The notes under the pieces were generated by a model that worked only from the letters and a program-made list of their open reading frames with translations, did no database searches and was not told the DNA's origin. 64,000 nucleotides of DNA, from assembly GCA_964019335.1 (NCBI GenBank), contig OZ025741.1, positions 186,001-250,000 of the forward strand. The letters are read 5' to 3'. The position numbers and the translations under genes are program-made. The stretch comes from Diplonema japonicum (lineage: Eukaryota; Euglenozoa; Diplonemea; Diplonemida; Diplonemidae). Positions within the stretch are counted from its first letter, which is position 1. Every line of letters starts with the position of its first letter. Shown here piece after piece: positions 22,827 to 34,500 of this stretch.

Positions 22827-23690
22827 CTATGCATCACTGCTTGTCAGTGCCGCTATGGCCTGGGAGAGATCATCATACTCATCTGCTTGATTTCCTGTGG
22901 TAACCTGGGTGTTGCAACTGCTAGTGTCGGTGAAGAGGTCCCAGTTGTATGAGGTTTTTGTAAAGATTTTGTTGTTCTGCAACTGTTCATGTCCCACCCC
23001 CCGCTGCTGCATAGATTGCGGTTCCTGTGGGAGCTGGATGGCCCCTGCCGCCATTGCAGCTGCTGCAAGTGCCGCTGTCTGTGGCTCCTTCCCGTACCCG
23101 TGGGTCGTGAGATTGTTCATTGCGATGAACTGAGCAAGGGCGGCGCTCTGCCCAGGCTGCGGAACAGCCAACGCAGCCCCCTGCACATTTTGCGGGTTTG
23201 GGTTTGGCTTCAGTACTGCAGTTTGGTTAGTTTGGGTAGGCTGCTGCGGTGTAGGCTGCTGTGGTGTAGGCTGCTGCGGTGTAGGCTGCTGTGGTGTAGG
23301 CTGCTGTGGTGCGGGATGCTGTGCGGGCTGCTGCGGTGCAGGCTGCTGGACCACCTGTGGGACTTGCGGGATTTGAATCTGTTGCTGTTGCTGTCTCTGT
23401 GCTTGAGGCGGTGCAGGCGATGCTGCCTGCAAAGGAGCAGCAGCAGCAGCAGGCTTCTGAACCAAGACATGGTTCTGCGGGACAAGAATACGCGTCTGTT
23501 GAGGTTCTACCGATTGCAGCATAGGGATCTGCTGCTGCACCAGCTGGAACTGCTGCTGTTGCGGCTGCTGGATAAGAACCTGCTGGACGGCCTGCCTTTG
23601 AACAGGGATGACGGCCATTGGCTGCTGCAAGGCTTGGACGCCCTGCTGGCCCCTCTGAACGGTCTGCGGGACCGCGACAAATTGAATGTT

Positions 23691-23732
<42 letters not shown>

Positions 23733-23829
23733 TGGCAATGCGTTAACTTGTTGGACGGCCTGCATTGGTATGTTAACCAGTTGCTGTGCGGGCTGCCTCT
23801 GCACCATCATGGGTACCAGTTGCCTCACT

Positions 23830-23860
<31 letters not shown>

Positions 23861-23948
23861 GTGCCAACACATGCGTGCCCATAGGTGCAAACATGACAGG
23901 AACGGTAGACGGCATAGCCTCCCTCCTCTGTGCTTCAACTGCTGCCAT
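22827..23948 (-). CDS. Gln-rich low-complexity protein
   Basis: 373 aa. Several poly-Gln blocks (residues about 30-38, 72-86), Gln/Pro/Val-rich sequence and a PTPQQPTPQQ repeat near 225-240. The Gln codons are mostly pure CAG/CAA, so the tract is likely length-variable. The last 100 residues are less biased and end SQAIAALTSSDA. Such composition is typical of transcription co-regulators or RNP-granule proteins in eukaryotes, but no domain identifies it. The start at 23948 is preceded in frame by IKE and a run of about 40 A ending in AG, so an upstream exon is possible and the N-terminus is uncertain. Confidence 0.7.
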
Positions 23949-23956
23949 TTCCTTAA

Positions 23957-23996
<40 letters not shown>

Positions 23997-24830
23997 TGTG
24001 TTTTTTGTTGTTGTTGTTGTTGTTGTTGTTGTTGGAGTCGTGTGTGTTCTTTTTTTTTTTCTCTTCTATTTTTTTTCACCCTTTCCTTTTTTTTGGTTTT
24101 GTGGTGGCTGGGTGATGCAATGTGAAGGACGCGACGCTTTGGAGAATTATTTTTCTTTTAAAAAGAAAAGTAAAGTTGACAATATCTTTTGGACCAGTAA
24201 GAGGGAAGGGGGAGGGAAGGGGGGAAGAGAGAAGAAAAGAGAGGGAAGAGGGGGAAGCTAAAAAAAAAAAAGAACGAAAAAAAGAAAAAAAGGGAGGGGA
24301 AAAAGATACCTACACCTACCAACAAATATGGGAAAGGAAAATAGAAGAAGAAAAAAAAAATTGTTTCTAGAGCTTCAGCTATGGTGTTTCTTCTTCTGTT
24401 TTTCTCTCTTTTTTGTTTCTCATACTTTTTTTTTCTCTTTCCCTATACTTCCTGCCCCCCCCCCCCCCCCCCCTGCTCTACTAATTTGCTCTGATCCAGC
24501 AAATGAACAATTCTTTTTGAACTTTTCTTTTTTTTTTTGGAGTGGGAGAAACGGCATCATAAAATTGGTGAATAACTTTCGCAGTGTAGTTGTCCCACTT
24601 AGATACCTGCCTGTCTCTTTTCTTGTGATTTTACAAAAAAAAAAAAAAACTCATCCCTCAAGAAAAAAAAAGGAGAAGAAAAAAAGGAAAAAGGGAAGGA
24701 AAGCCTTAAGTAATACAAACAATCATAGGGGCAACACACTAGATACAGTATTTCTTTTTTTTTGTTCAAAAAAAAAAAAAAAAAAAAAAATACCCTGTGG
24801 TATCTAAATGAAAAAAAAAAAAAAAAAATA
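23949..24830. repeat. Low-complexity spacer
   Basis: T tract, GTT microsatellite (about 24005-24035), GA-rich stretch, C tract near 24456 and A tracts. No gene seen. Confidence 0.65.
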
Positions 24831-26408
24831 TACTGTAAGACGAAAAACTCCCGGACGGAAAAATGTCCGAGTTTTTTTTGGCGTCCGGGGATTTTTTTTA
24901 GGTAAGGCCGTCAGGGGGCCTGGTCCACTACCACCTACATACTGGCCTGGGCTGCAAACGGCAACCGCGCGAAGAAACCCCCAGGGTTCCCTTTCTGCAT
25001 CTTTGTCCTCCCTTGCTGCCCTGAGGCAATCAGCTTGTCGAGCCTTCGTGTGGCCTACTACCTTTCTTAATAGATGCTTTACAGCTGCGTTCAACCCAAT
25101 ATCCATCGGTTGAACCATGTAGGTGAGCCCAAGGGGACAAAAGCAATGTGCACGTTTGCGCCTGCGAACAACTCTACGAACCCATAGGCATAGGTCGTGT
25201 GAGAGTTGTGGTCGCCGACAAGCAGCAGAATCGGCCCGTTCGGCAAAACCATGGGAATCGATGATTTATAGCAAAAAGGAAGAAACAGCTCCGTAACCCA
25301 GATACCGAGTATCATAATTAGCCCAATGATTGGGCGATGCCGCTAGGCATTCGGTGGGCGGGTGCTTGACCGGGGCACGGATAATCCCTGCCGGTTGCGT
25401 TTCCGCTTTGCCTTTGTATTTAACCATCCAGCCAAGGAAACAGCCAGCTGTTCGGTTATAGCCCGTTTTGTCCCCCAAGCCACGGACTTTTACGACCTTA
25501 GCACCCCGTATTCCAGACCAATTCCGGCCTTACTTTATGGGTGTCGATTATGGACCTGAATTCCATGGTGAAACAGCGTGCCTTCTCGTTGTCCTTCTCG
25601 TTTCCGGGCTTTCCGGAGGTGGCTTGCGGCTTTTGTCTTTCTTGCTGCAAAATTTTGTCAGCCTAGCCAGTGGAAAAGGACAGTGCCCCACCAAAGTCTA
25701 CCAGGTCTGTCTTTCGGGCTGGATTGGCGCACAGCAGCCCTTCTGCATAGGTGCATATTTGTTCTGGGATAGGCTCACCAAGCCCGTTTACCTATCGACT
25801 CAAGCAAAAACCTTTCAGCCCCCGAAGGATGCTAAATCCCGTATTGGGCGATACGCAGCTATCACGGCGTCGCGGCGGCCAGGGTGTGGTAGGGTGGAAT
25901 AGCAACGTCCAGTATTTCCGTCTGGAAGAAACCGGGGGCTCTGTTGAACCTGTTGACCGAGGCAGAGGCCGCCAAGCTGCTTTCGGGGGTTTGTACTGGC
26001 CCGGTGTAAGGAGTTTATCTCCTCCACCTCTCGGGGGTGAGCTGGCCGGGGGTGTCAGCACCAAAGTTGGGCCCCTCACAAGCCAGCTGCTCAACGTGCC
26101 TTGGGTAGTCGAACTGGTCAATCTGACGAAAGAAGTACGGGTTTATGAGAAGTTAAAGATCCCGTGGGTGCTGTTTGTTGGTGCATTGAAAGGGGAAGAA
26201 AAATTCAAACTGCCACGCAGGGTGACATTTTGGCTCTGCACAAGGAATAAAGCCCTTCCAGGCAAACGTGGTGGGAGCTGCTACCCCCCTTAAGTAAAAA
26301 AACTTCTTCCAGAAAAACTCCCGGACGGAAAAATGTCCGGGTTTTTTTGGTGTCCGGGAGTTTTTCCGTCCGAGAATCTTTCCGTCCGACATTATTCGTT
26401 TTACAGTA
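24831..26408 (-). mobile_element. Pogo/Tc1-like DNA transposon with decayed DDE transposase
   Basis: A 1,578-base element flanked by TA. Its ends are inverted: CTGTAAGACGAAAA at left, and at right a sequence whose complement reads CTGTAAAACGAATAATGTC. Nested inverted copies of CTCCCGGACGGAAAAATGTCC lie inside both ends. On the minus strand 25091-25315 reads PNGPILLLVGDHNSHTT, matching the second-Asp region of DDE_1 (pogo/Tigger) transposases, then FVP. One base out of frame, 25118 onward reads LTYMVQPMDIGLNAAVKHLL, matching the following (S)xxQPxDxGxxxxxK block. The frameshift near 25120 and stops upstream mean the transposase is broken. Confidence 0.75.
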
Positions 26409-26904
26409 TATAAAAAAAGAAAGAAAAACCCCTTTGTTCGAAGACTAGGGGTTCATTCTTCTTTTCTTTTCTTTTCTTTTCTTTTTTTCTTTTTTTTCTT
26501 TCCCTCGTTTATTCTTTTTATTTTCTACCGGAAAAGAGAGCACAAAGAAACAACTAGGAAGGAGGAGGGGATAAGGGGACAAAAAGGCATCTCCTGTTTT
26601 TTTTTTCTTTTCTTTTTTTTTTTCTTTTTTCCTTCTTTCCTCTTTTTTTTTTTTTTTTTTTTACGTCCCCCTTCTGTTCAGACAAGTTTAAAAAGACTCG
26701 TTCTTGCAAAAAAAGAGAAAAAAGGAAGAAGAAAATGGGGAAGGGGAATTCACACAGGAGGGAAGGGGACGAAACAAAGAAAAGAAAAAAAAAACCCCAA
26801 TTTCACAAAGCCGTTTCCCTTGAGTCACGCATTTAGAACGCAGGAGTGAGCCAACCGCCTCATGAACCGAAATAGTACTGGCGGTGGAGCAGATTTTGTT
26901 GCAA

Positions 26905-26941
<37 letters not shown>

Positions 26942-27045
26942 TTCTCCACTTCTTGTAAAAACAAGTAGGCATCCGCCCTTTCGGGTTGACCAAAAAAAAA
27001 AAAAAAAAAGGTTTTACTTTTTTCTTCCTCCAAAATCTTTTCCCT

Positions 27046-27097
<52 letters not shown>

Positions 27098-27104
27098 TTT
27101 TTTT
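26409..27104. repeat. Low-complexity spacer
   Basis: CTTTT repeats, A/T tracts, a repeat K fragment (26664-26708, with GTTCAGACAAGTTTAAAAAGACTC) and a TA microsatellite (about 27050-27080). No gene seen. Confidence 0.65.
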
Positions 27105-27788
27105 TATTTCACTCTTCAGAAATTACTTCACGCACTGGGGGGCCCATTACTTCACGCTAAATCTCATTACTTCACGGTGAAATAATGGCCTGTTTTCCGT
27201 GAAGTAATAGGGGGTTTCCGTTAAATAATATGCCTCGGTAGGCCAATTTTTGCCTCGGTTCGGTTCCCAGTGGGGCTACTTTTTCCTCTCAGTTTGCTAT
27301 TTCCCCCCCAGGTTCAGCTCAATTGGCCAACTTTTGCCTCGGCTCAGTTCCAAGTTGGACTACTTTTTCCTCCCAATTTGCCCACTTTTGGCTAGGCCTT
27401 GTTCCCAGTTTCTGGGGGTAACTCTTCTGTGGGTAAGGGTAACTTAGTCAGCTTACCCAAGCTCCCCAAATGACTTCAAAATACCGAAGCAGCAGAAAAA
27501 AAGGAGCCAGCGGCCGCGCCAGGTATGGGAAGGCCTGATTAGAGATGGTGACAGTGGCAATGCCAGCGACAGCGGCAGCTCTTAGTCAACAAAAGGAGGG
27601 AAAACAACTTGTATTGTAACTTTGTAACCCCTCTCTTGTTGTACCCCTTGTCACCCTGTTGTGCCCCTCGTGGTGAAGTAATTTCAGAGTGTCGTGAAAT
27701 AAAACCACTTACCTACCGCCAAGTAATGCTTTACCGACCTCTCGAGGTAACGGTAAAGTCATTACTTGTTGGCAGTAAATAGCTATTT
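27105..27788 (+). repeat. Hairpin-bearing repeat, family D, copy 2
   Basis: Near-identical inverted counterpart of 15974-16653. Starts TATTTCACTCTTCAG after a T tract and ends GGCAGTAAATAGCTATT. The left part alternates CATTACTTCAC and GTGAAGTAATG; the right part holds a foldback around CTCTCGAGG (27739-27747). The layout parallels family C position by position. Confidence 0.75.
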
Positions 27789-27922
27789 TTCCTCCTTCTC
27801 GATTCGCCTCTTTTTCTTTTTATTTTCCCTACTCAAAAGAAAAAAAAAAATTCTATTTGTCAAAAAAGAAAAAGAAGTTATTAAATAAAAAAAAAAAATA
27901 ATAATAATTAAAAACTGCTGGT

Positions 27923-28168
27923 TTAACCACTAAACCCTCATGTCATATAGAAGAAGAATCCATAGACGAGAAAATTAAGCAAAATAGGTGCGTTGTCAAT
28001 CATTGCATGGGTCTCAGAAAGTCTTCCGTCAACGAATGTTCCACCTGTGGCAAGTGTCTTTGTGCCACACTTTGCTTTCGGCTTGACAGTGAAATACTAA
28101 ATCTGGGCTAGAATAGTGAAGGATTTCTTTTTTTTTTCGGTTTTTTAGCCTGTGGGCTTAGTGGTTAA
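27923..28168 (+). mobile_element. Miniature piggyBac-like element retaining a zinc-finger fragment
   Basis: Flanked by TTAA at 27923-27926 and 28165-28168, with inverted ends CCACTAAACCC and GGGCTTAGTGG immediately inside. Between them a plus-strand frame reads RCVVNHCMGLRKSS, then ECSTCGKCLCATLCFRL and a stop. That is the Cys-rich C-terminal finger of piggyBac transposases (CxxxxC, CxxC, CxxxCF). The catalytic part is gone, so it is a deletion derivative. Confidence 0.72.
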
Positions 28169-28500
28169 AGAGAACAAAAAAATGGAAAATCACATGAAAA
28201 AATAAAATAAAAAAAGAAGGGGGCAGAGAACGGGGGAGAGAGAGATTTTTTTTTCTATTTTTTTTAAAGGCCCCTCTTTTCTTTTAAAAAAAAAAATACT
28301 ACCAATTTTGAAAAAAAAAAAAAAAAAAAAAAGTGAAGAGCAAAAAAACAGAAAAACAAAAAAATGTTATTTAAAAAAAGAAATATCAAAAGGTGCAAAA
28401 AAGAGGGGGGGGGGGGGGAATGGGGAAAATCTATATTTTTTTTCTTTGTTCTTTTTTTTATTTTTTTATTTAAAAAATCTTTTTTTTTTTTGAAATTCTT
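28169..28500. other. Spacer downstream of the membrane-protein gene
   Basis: A/T and G homopolymers only; presumably the 3' UTR and intergenic region of the gene ending at 28501. Confidence 0.5.
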
Positions 28501-31500
28501 CTACTCTTTGCTTTTTTTCTCTTTGCGGCTGTGCGACCGGTGCTTCTTGGGGGTCTTCTTTCTGTCATCAGCGTCCTCATCCTTGTCCTTGTCTTTCCCT
28601 TCCTTACGACGCGATCTCCTAATTTTTTTTTTATAAAAAAAAGAGAAAAAAATTTGATAAATTTCGGTGTGCGGGTGGGTGCTCACCGTTCAGGGAGAAA
28701 TTCACACTAATCGGTCACCGTTCTGCGGTTGCTGTCTGGTGCCTGCGGTGGCTGTTTGTCGCGATGAGATGGACGGCATCTGGGCGAGAAACATTGCTTG
28801 GAGTCGTGCTAGGTAGGGGGCGGTTTGGCTCGAGGAGAAGAGTGGTCTCCTGTCGTAGCCGTGTGTCGTCGGGCCCCCAAGATGTCGAAGGGTGTGTACC
28901 CTTGTCTTTGCGTTGGCGGGGAAAGCATTCTTCCCACTCTTTGCTGTGCATTTCTGAATACGTCCTAAGATGTATCGCATCCTTCCAGCCTTCTCTGTGA
29001 GCCAGTCCTGGTCGTCGAGGGGTCCAGCCAAGGACTGCCGGGTGGCCTGCTCATAGTCTACTGCGAGCTCCATCGTCGTGACGGACGTCAACTTCCTACC
29101 TGCGTACCATCTTAGGCTTTTCAGCCACCTGAGGACGCTCTTCATGTAGAACATTAGGACCTTTCCCGACGCTCCGTTCGATTTCAACAGCTCCACTGTG
29201 GGCACAGTGTGCTGCTTCCCCGTTGTGATCTCATCCCACGGGTTGGTGGTGAGGATTCTGGTGCTCCGTTCAGCCGCTCTGGCGTCTCGTCTTGACACGA
29301 CATCCAACAGGTATCGTTGCACGACTGCCGCCTGTTGCTTCGCAGCCCCCGTTGCGCCCCTTGGAATGATCCCGTGGAGGGCGGTCACTGCAGGTAGGTC
29401 ACTTCGTGTCATCCCGCCATATCTTTCGTTTGTCAGGGCAGCTCTCGCTGGTGCACATTCCCATAGGGCGTGCTCCGTGACTTCTGTCGTCGTCTGGCAT
29501 CGATGGTCGCAGACGTCGCACGCAAGAGACGAGCTTTCCACACCCTCACGTTCATCCAATTGCTTCCCCCACACTCGAGGGTGTACCGTGAACACTGCAC
29601 CGCTGATGATCCGCCGCAGTCTGTACGATATCAGCGGTCTCCGTGACTGGAGCTTCCTCCACCGGGCGTTCGTGGACGGACATGCACCCGCTTCCATTCC
29701 AGCAAAAGACGACCTGCCGTGGATCAATTCCTTTGCAACAGCCGGTCTGATCGCCTGTCTTACTTCATGGCGTCTCGCACTGGGCACCAGAGCGCGCAAA
29801 CCTTCAATGAAGGACCACCCCTTGTTCAGGAAGGGTAGCCACCTCTTCAGCAAGACCCCTAGCGGCCCCCTCTCCTCGTCGTCCTCTCGCTCCCGGTACA
29901 GTGTAACAATCTCATTGACTCGCTGCCACAGTTGTGGGGAGGTGAGGCTTTCTCGCACCAGGCAGTTCACCGTGTTGTAAACAATCTTCGCTTGTGGATA
30001 TGCTGTGTGTCCAGGTAACAGCACATTGAGCACAGCCATCGGGGATCTCATCCTGAAGCGCGGTCCCCATAGGGAAGTCACCGTCGCTGTACAGAGCTTC
30101 TTCAGCTGGTTGTCAGACGGCGCAGCGTAGGTCGTACCGTATAGACAGGATGGTAGCACAGTGCCCGTCAGCATTGACGCCTTGTTCCCGAAGCTTAATG
30201 GCAATGCACCAAGCCGGGACAAACGGCCTTCGGCGGAATGTAGCTTGTCCAAACTATGTTTCCCGTTCATGTTCAGGATCACGCCAAGCGCCTTGATCCC
30301 CTTCGTCACTCTGAACGATGAGCCTGTGCACTTCAACCAAGGGCCGATCTCATCCTTCGTCGAGAATGCTTGTGACTTGTTTTCGTTAAGGCGCATGCCT
30401 GTCCGCTCGCAAAACTCGATTGTTTTGTTGGTCGCTCTCTTGAGTACCTCGACCAAACGCGCAAGTAGGTACGCGTCGTCCGCGTACGACAGCGATCGCG
30501 AGCCAGGTACCTCAGCAATCACGCACTTCACCATCACTGACACCAGAGCGTTCACCAGGATGACGGAGATTGGACACCCTTGGAGAATTCCATTTGTCAC
30601 GTGGAACTCGGAACCCACGCCAGTAGGGAAGCGGAAACGTCTTTTGAGGCCTGCGTACATCGCTTTGAGCGGGGTCAGTATCCTCTGGTGCAAACCCAGG
30701 TCTTGCATAAGCCCGAACGCTACTTTCTGTGGCACCCTGTCGAAGCACTTGACGAAGTCCAGTGCTATGCCGTTAAGAGGGGTGTTGGTCAGCATCGCCG
30801 TCTCCAGCTGCGTGCTGAGCTCCATCAGGATGCTGTCCGTCCCGTGACGTGGTCGAAAACCATGCTGCGAGTCGTCCGCCCATTTCTCTTGCCATGGCGA
30901 TATATCACGCAACCTGGCACAGGCCCACAGTCTGTAGACCGCACTCGTGACTGTGATGGGGCGGTGGTTGAGCGGAGTCCTCTCGCCTCCCTTCGGGATC
31001 AGCGTAACCAACGCCGTCAGGAGTGCCTTCGGCCACTTCCCTGTCACCTCGATGGCGTTGAAGAGCATCGCCCACGCATCCAACAATACATTTGGCATAG
31101 CGCGAAGTTCTGCCATCCTCCACCCATCAACTCCCGGTGCTGTCCTCGTCGATTTCTTGGCCAGAACTGCTCTCAGATCAGCCCCTGTCAGTGGCTGGAG
31201 CACCATGTCATGCGTCGAGATGTATGGCCCGTATCTAGCCTTGAAGGCCTCGTACGATGGTTCTTCATGCCCTTCACCGTACATCTGGAGCACGCCGTCC
31301 CATTCCGCGTGCATCATCCTGTCCATCTCGTCGAGGTCTGCGGTCAGCACTCCGCCGCTCTCCACTGCCTGCGCCGCTGACGTAGAAGTGTTTTTCACAA
31401 AGGCGGTCATCCCCCTCCGCTCCTCCTGGAACTGGGTGTTGATCCTCGCCTCGTACTTCTTCTCCCGCTCCACTCTCGTGTCCTTTGCGATCTCGCGTAG

Positions 31501-34500
31501 TAGCGAGGAGAGGTTGTCGTCTAGCAGTTGAAGTCTGGTGACAATCGACTCCAGGTCATCCTTCAGCAAGTTCCTATCAAACACTGGAGGGTTCGGCAGT
31601 TTCTCCAGCAAACTCAGAGCATTCGCCCAAGTCTTCAACAGAACTACTGGCATGTTGCACACTTGTCCCTTGTCAATCATCACCTGGATTTCCGCGCTGA
31701 TGTGTGCAAGCTTCCTCTGCAAACAGGCAATCGACTTCTGTCTACCCACCGCTGCGCCCGTGGCTTCCTTTACAGACTTGGCCGACAGGCATTTCTCCTT
31801 GGGTTTGCGCTCCTCGCCCCTCCCTCGGAAAGTCTTCTGTTGCTCCATCGGCACGCCTGTGATGCAGTGTCTTTCCGAGACGTCAGCCAGCACACGGTAT
31901 GCGCCGTCGATGTCCTCAAGTTTTTGGATGAATCTCTCCGCCTGTAGCAGCTCAATCACGTGGAAAAAAAAAAAAAAAAAACCACAAAATACCTTTCCTT
32001 CTTCTCCTTCGGTGAATCTTCTGCCTCAGATCCCCTCCTCCTTCTAGACTTGTGGGAGCTCGATCTCCTCCGCCTTCTCTCACCGTGACCCTCTTGTTCA
32101 CTGTCAGATTGTTCAGGCTTTTTATCCACAACGTGAGAAGGAACTGAAGGTGTCCCCAACGAACCGAATTTACTAGACATATCCAGTCCGTCAGCAGCCT
32201 GTGTGGGCGGGTCGTGGCTGGACAATGCAGTAGGTGGCTTTTTGTGGAACGAAGAAGACCCCACAAGGTGGCTGTTAGTCACACTGCTCAAAGGGTACTG
32301 CGCGGTAGGCTGCTGTGGTGGAGCTTGTTGCGCTGGCTGTTGCTGCCCCATCACACCCAACCCGGAACTACCTGTAGCCGACGACATCCTCTGGAAGCCC
32401 ATAGCGTTGGTGTTTCCAAGAACGGTGCTTGGGTTGCTTGTTTGAAGAAGCTGCTGGTTCGTCCCACCAGTGTGGTTCATATCCTGCGCAACGGGTCCTT
32501 TCTCCTCATCACGGTCGTTGAAGGACGGGGTGGCTGTTTTAACATTCGATATCACACCGGTTCCAGACCGTTCTCTGTTTATAAACTCCCACAGGTTGAT
32601 AACAGGATAGAACACATCAACACATGAAGTACACATTTGACCCTGGCCTTGCTGCGAACCGCCCATCATGGGCCTCATTCCTTGAACACCAATCTGGGCT
32701 TGTTCCTGGGTCATCTTCATGCAGAATGTGAACGGGAATAGCAGGATTTGGATGAACAGCCAGATCATCGGCCAGCATATGACACCCGCGATCAGGAAGA
32801 CGGAGACAAGGTACGACACGTCGAAATCGTCAAAGAAGTCCGAGGCAGGCCCGTCCTTGAAAAAGGATCTGAACCCGAGGTAGAAGTACAGCTCGTTGCA
32901 CAGCACGAAGAACATCCACAACGAGATGGCACCGTGGATGATCTGCACCATCGCCTTTAAAAAGATTTTTTTTATTTTTAAAAATAAATACCTTGAACTC
33001 CACGGCTTCTGGTGACGCGCTCATCTCCCCCGACGGGCACTTCATCCAAATATATCCGTAGAAGCACAGAGCAAGCCCCACATACAGCGTCACGAGGAAG
33101 TACAGCATCGCGCGGAAACTTTGCGCTCTGTGAAAAAAAAGAAATAAAAATATATAAGAGCCCCTCGAATCATCTTTATTTGGGCAGTGGAGGGGGGGGG
33201 GGGGGGGCTCCAATTTGGAAAACGCTTATTTGGGTTGGGGCTTGCCACATGGAAAACAGGGAGCGGGGCTTGAGCTCTCCCAGGCTGTGTGTGGAGAACC
33301 CAACAAACCGCCTGGTTTTGGCGTTAGGTGGTTGCGGAGGTTGCGCGGTTAGACAGAGTCGGTGGACGGAGTGCAGGAACTTAAAGAAGCGTGCAGCTTC
33401 AAGCATCCTCTCCGCCACCGGTTTCCCTTCAGCCTGCTGACCTTCTTCTCGCTAAGGTCTTGCCTCTTGAGGAGGAGGCGAAGACCTTGTCAGGCAGCAC
33501 ATTGCTGTTGACGGGGTTGGATTGGAGGATCTTCTTTTGGAGAAGTGCCCGGGCCTGCAGGTTGGTGCAGGGCTTTTTTTCTTCCCGCAACCTGCGGATC
33601 TCGTCCCCCGCTTCTTTTTCCTGTTCAGGAAACTGTGGGGGTCTCCCGCCTCCTGGGGCTCCTCCTCACCCTCGCCTCGGCGTCGCGGCTGTTGTACAAG
33701 TCGATGTACGCTTGCTCATTTGCCTTAATTCACGCCTGCTGAAGGCGTACCTCCGACACCGTCTCCGCACCCGCCGTCTTGCACAAGGCAATTATCCAGA
33801 GCTTCTCCACACGGTGTACTCACGGCGTTTCCTCTTCCTGTCCTCCTGCTCCTGCTCCTCCTCCTCAGGCACCTGCCATCTCGTCCTCAACAGCTTCGAA
33901 CGGGTTTGCGTTCAACTGCCCGAAACTGCCCACATTATTGGGAGTGAATTATTCGCCCCCCCCTCCACCCCCTTTATTTTTTTAAAAAAAAATACCTTGC
34001 TGCGTAGTACATCATGAACACGGGGTCGTGGGTCTTGCAGATCTTGCCGCCCGACCCGACAACCTCGACAGAACCCAGCTGGCAGACATCATAGCTGAAG
34101 TCGGAGCTCGCCTGCAGAATCGTACCAGAACGGAAGGTGGTGGTCGAGGTATCGTTGTCATCACCCGGACATATACATTCGGGGACTGGCGTGGGCGCAA
34201 TAGTATCAGGTGCCGCAGTATCGGGCGCTGGTGTGTCAGGTGCAGGGGTATCGGGCGCTGGTGTGTCAGGTGCAGGGGTATCGGGCGCTGGTGTGTCAGG
34301 AGCCGGTGTTTTAGGGGCAGGGGTATCAGGCGCTGTTGTATCAGGCGCCGGTGTGTTTGGAGCAGGAGTAGCGGGAGCATTGGTATCGGGAGCGTTCGTA
34401 TCAGGAGCATTGGTCGCAGGCGCGGCCGTTACATCACGAAGCAGCAAGCTCGCGTTCAGAACTGAGTTCAACAAGGCTTGGAAACGCTTTTCCTCGCTCT

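Noticed and set aside
22989-23996. 335-codon plus-strand frame rich in Leu/Cys
   Set aside because: It is the reverse complement of the Gln-repeat gene (CAG repeats read as CTG Leu).
25468-26293. Plus-strand frames inside the pogo-like element
   Set aside because: The transposase signal is on the minus strand; the plus frames show no family features.
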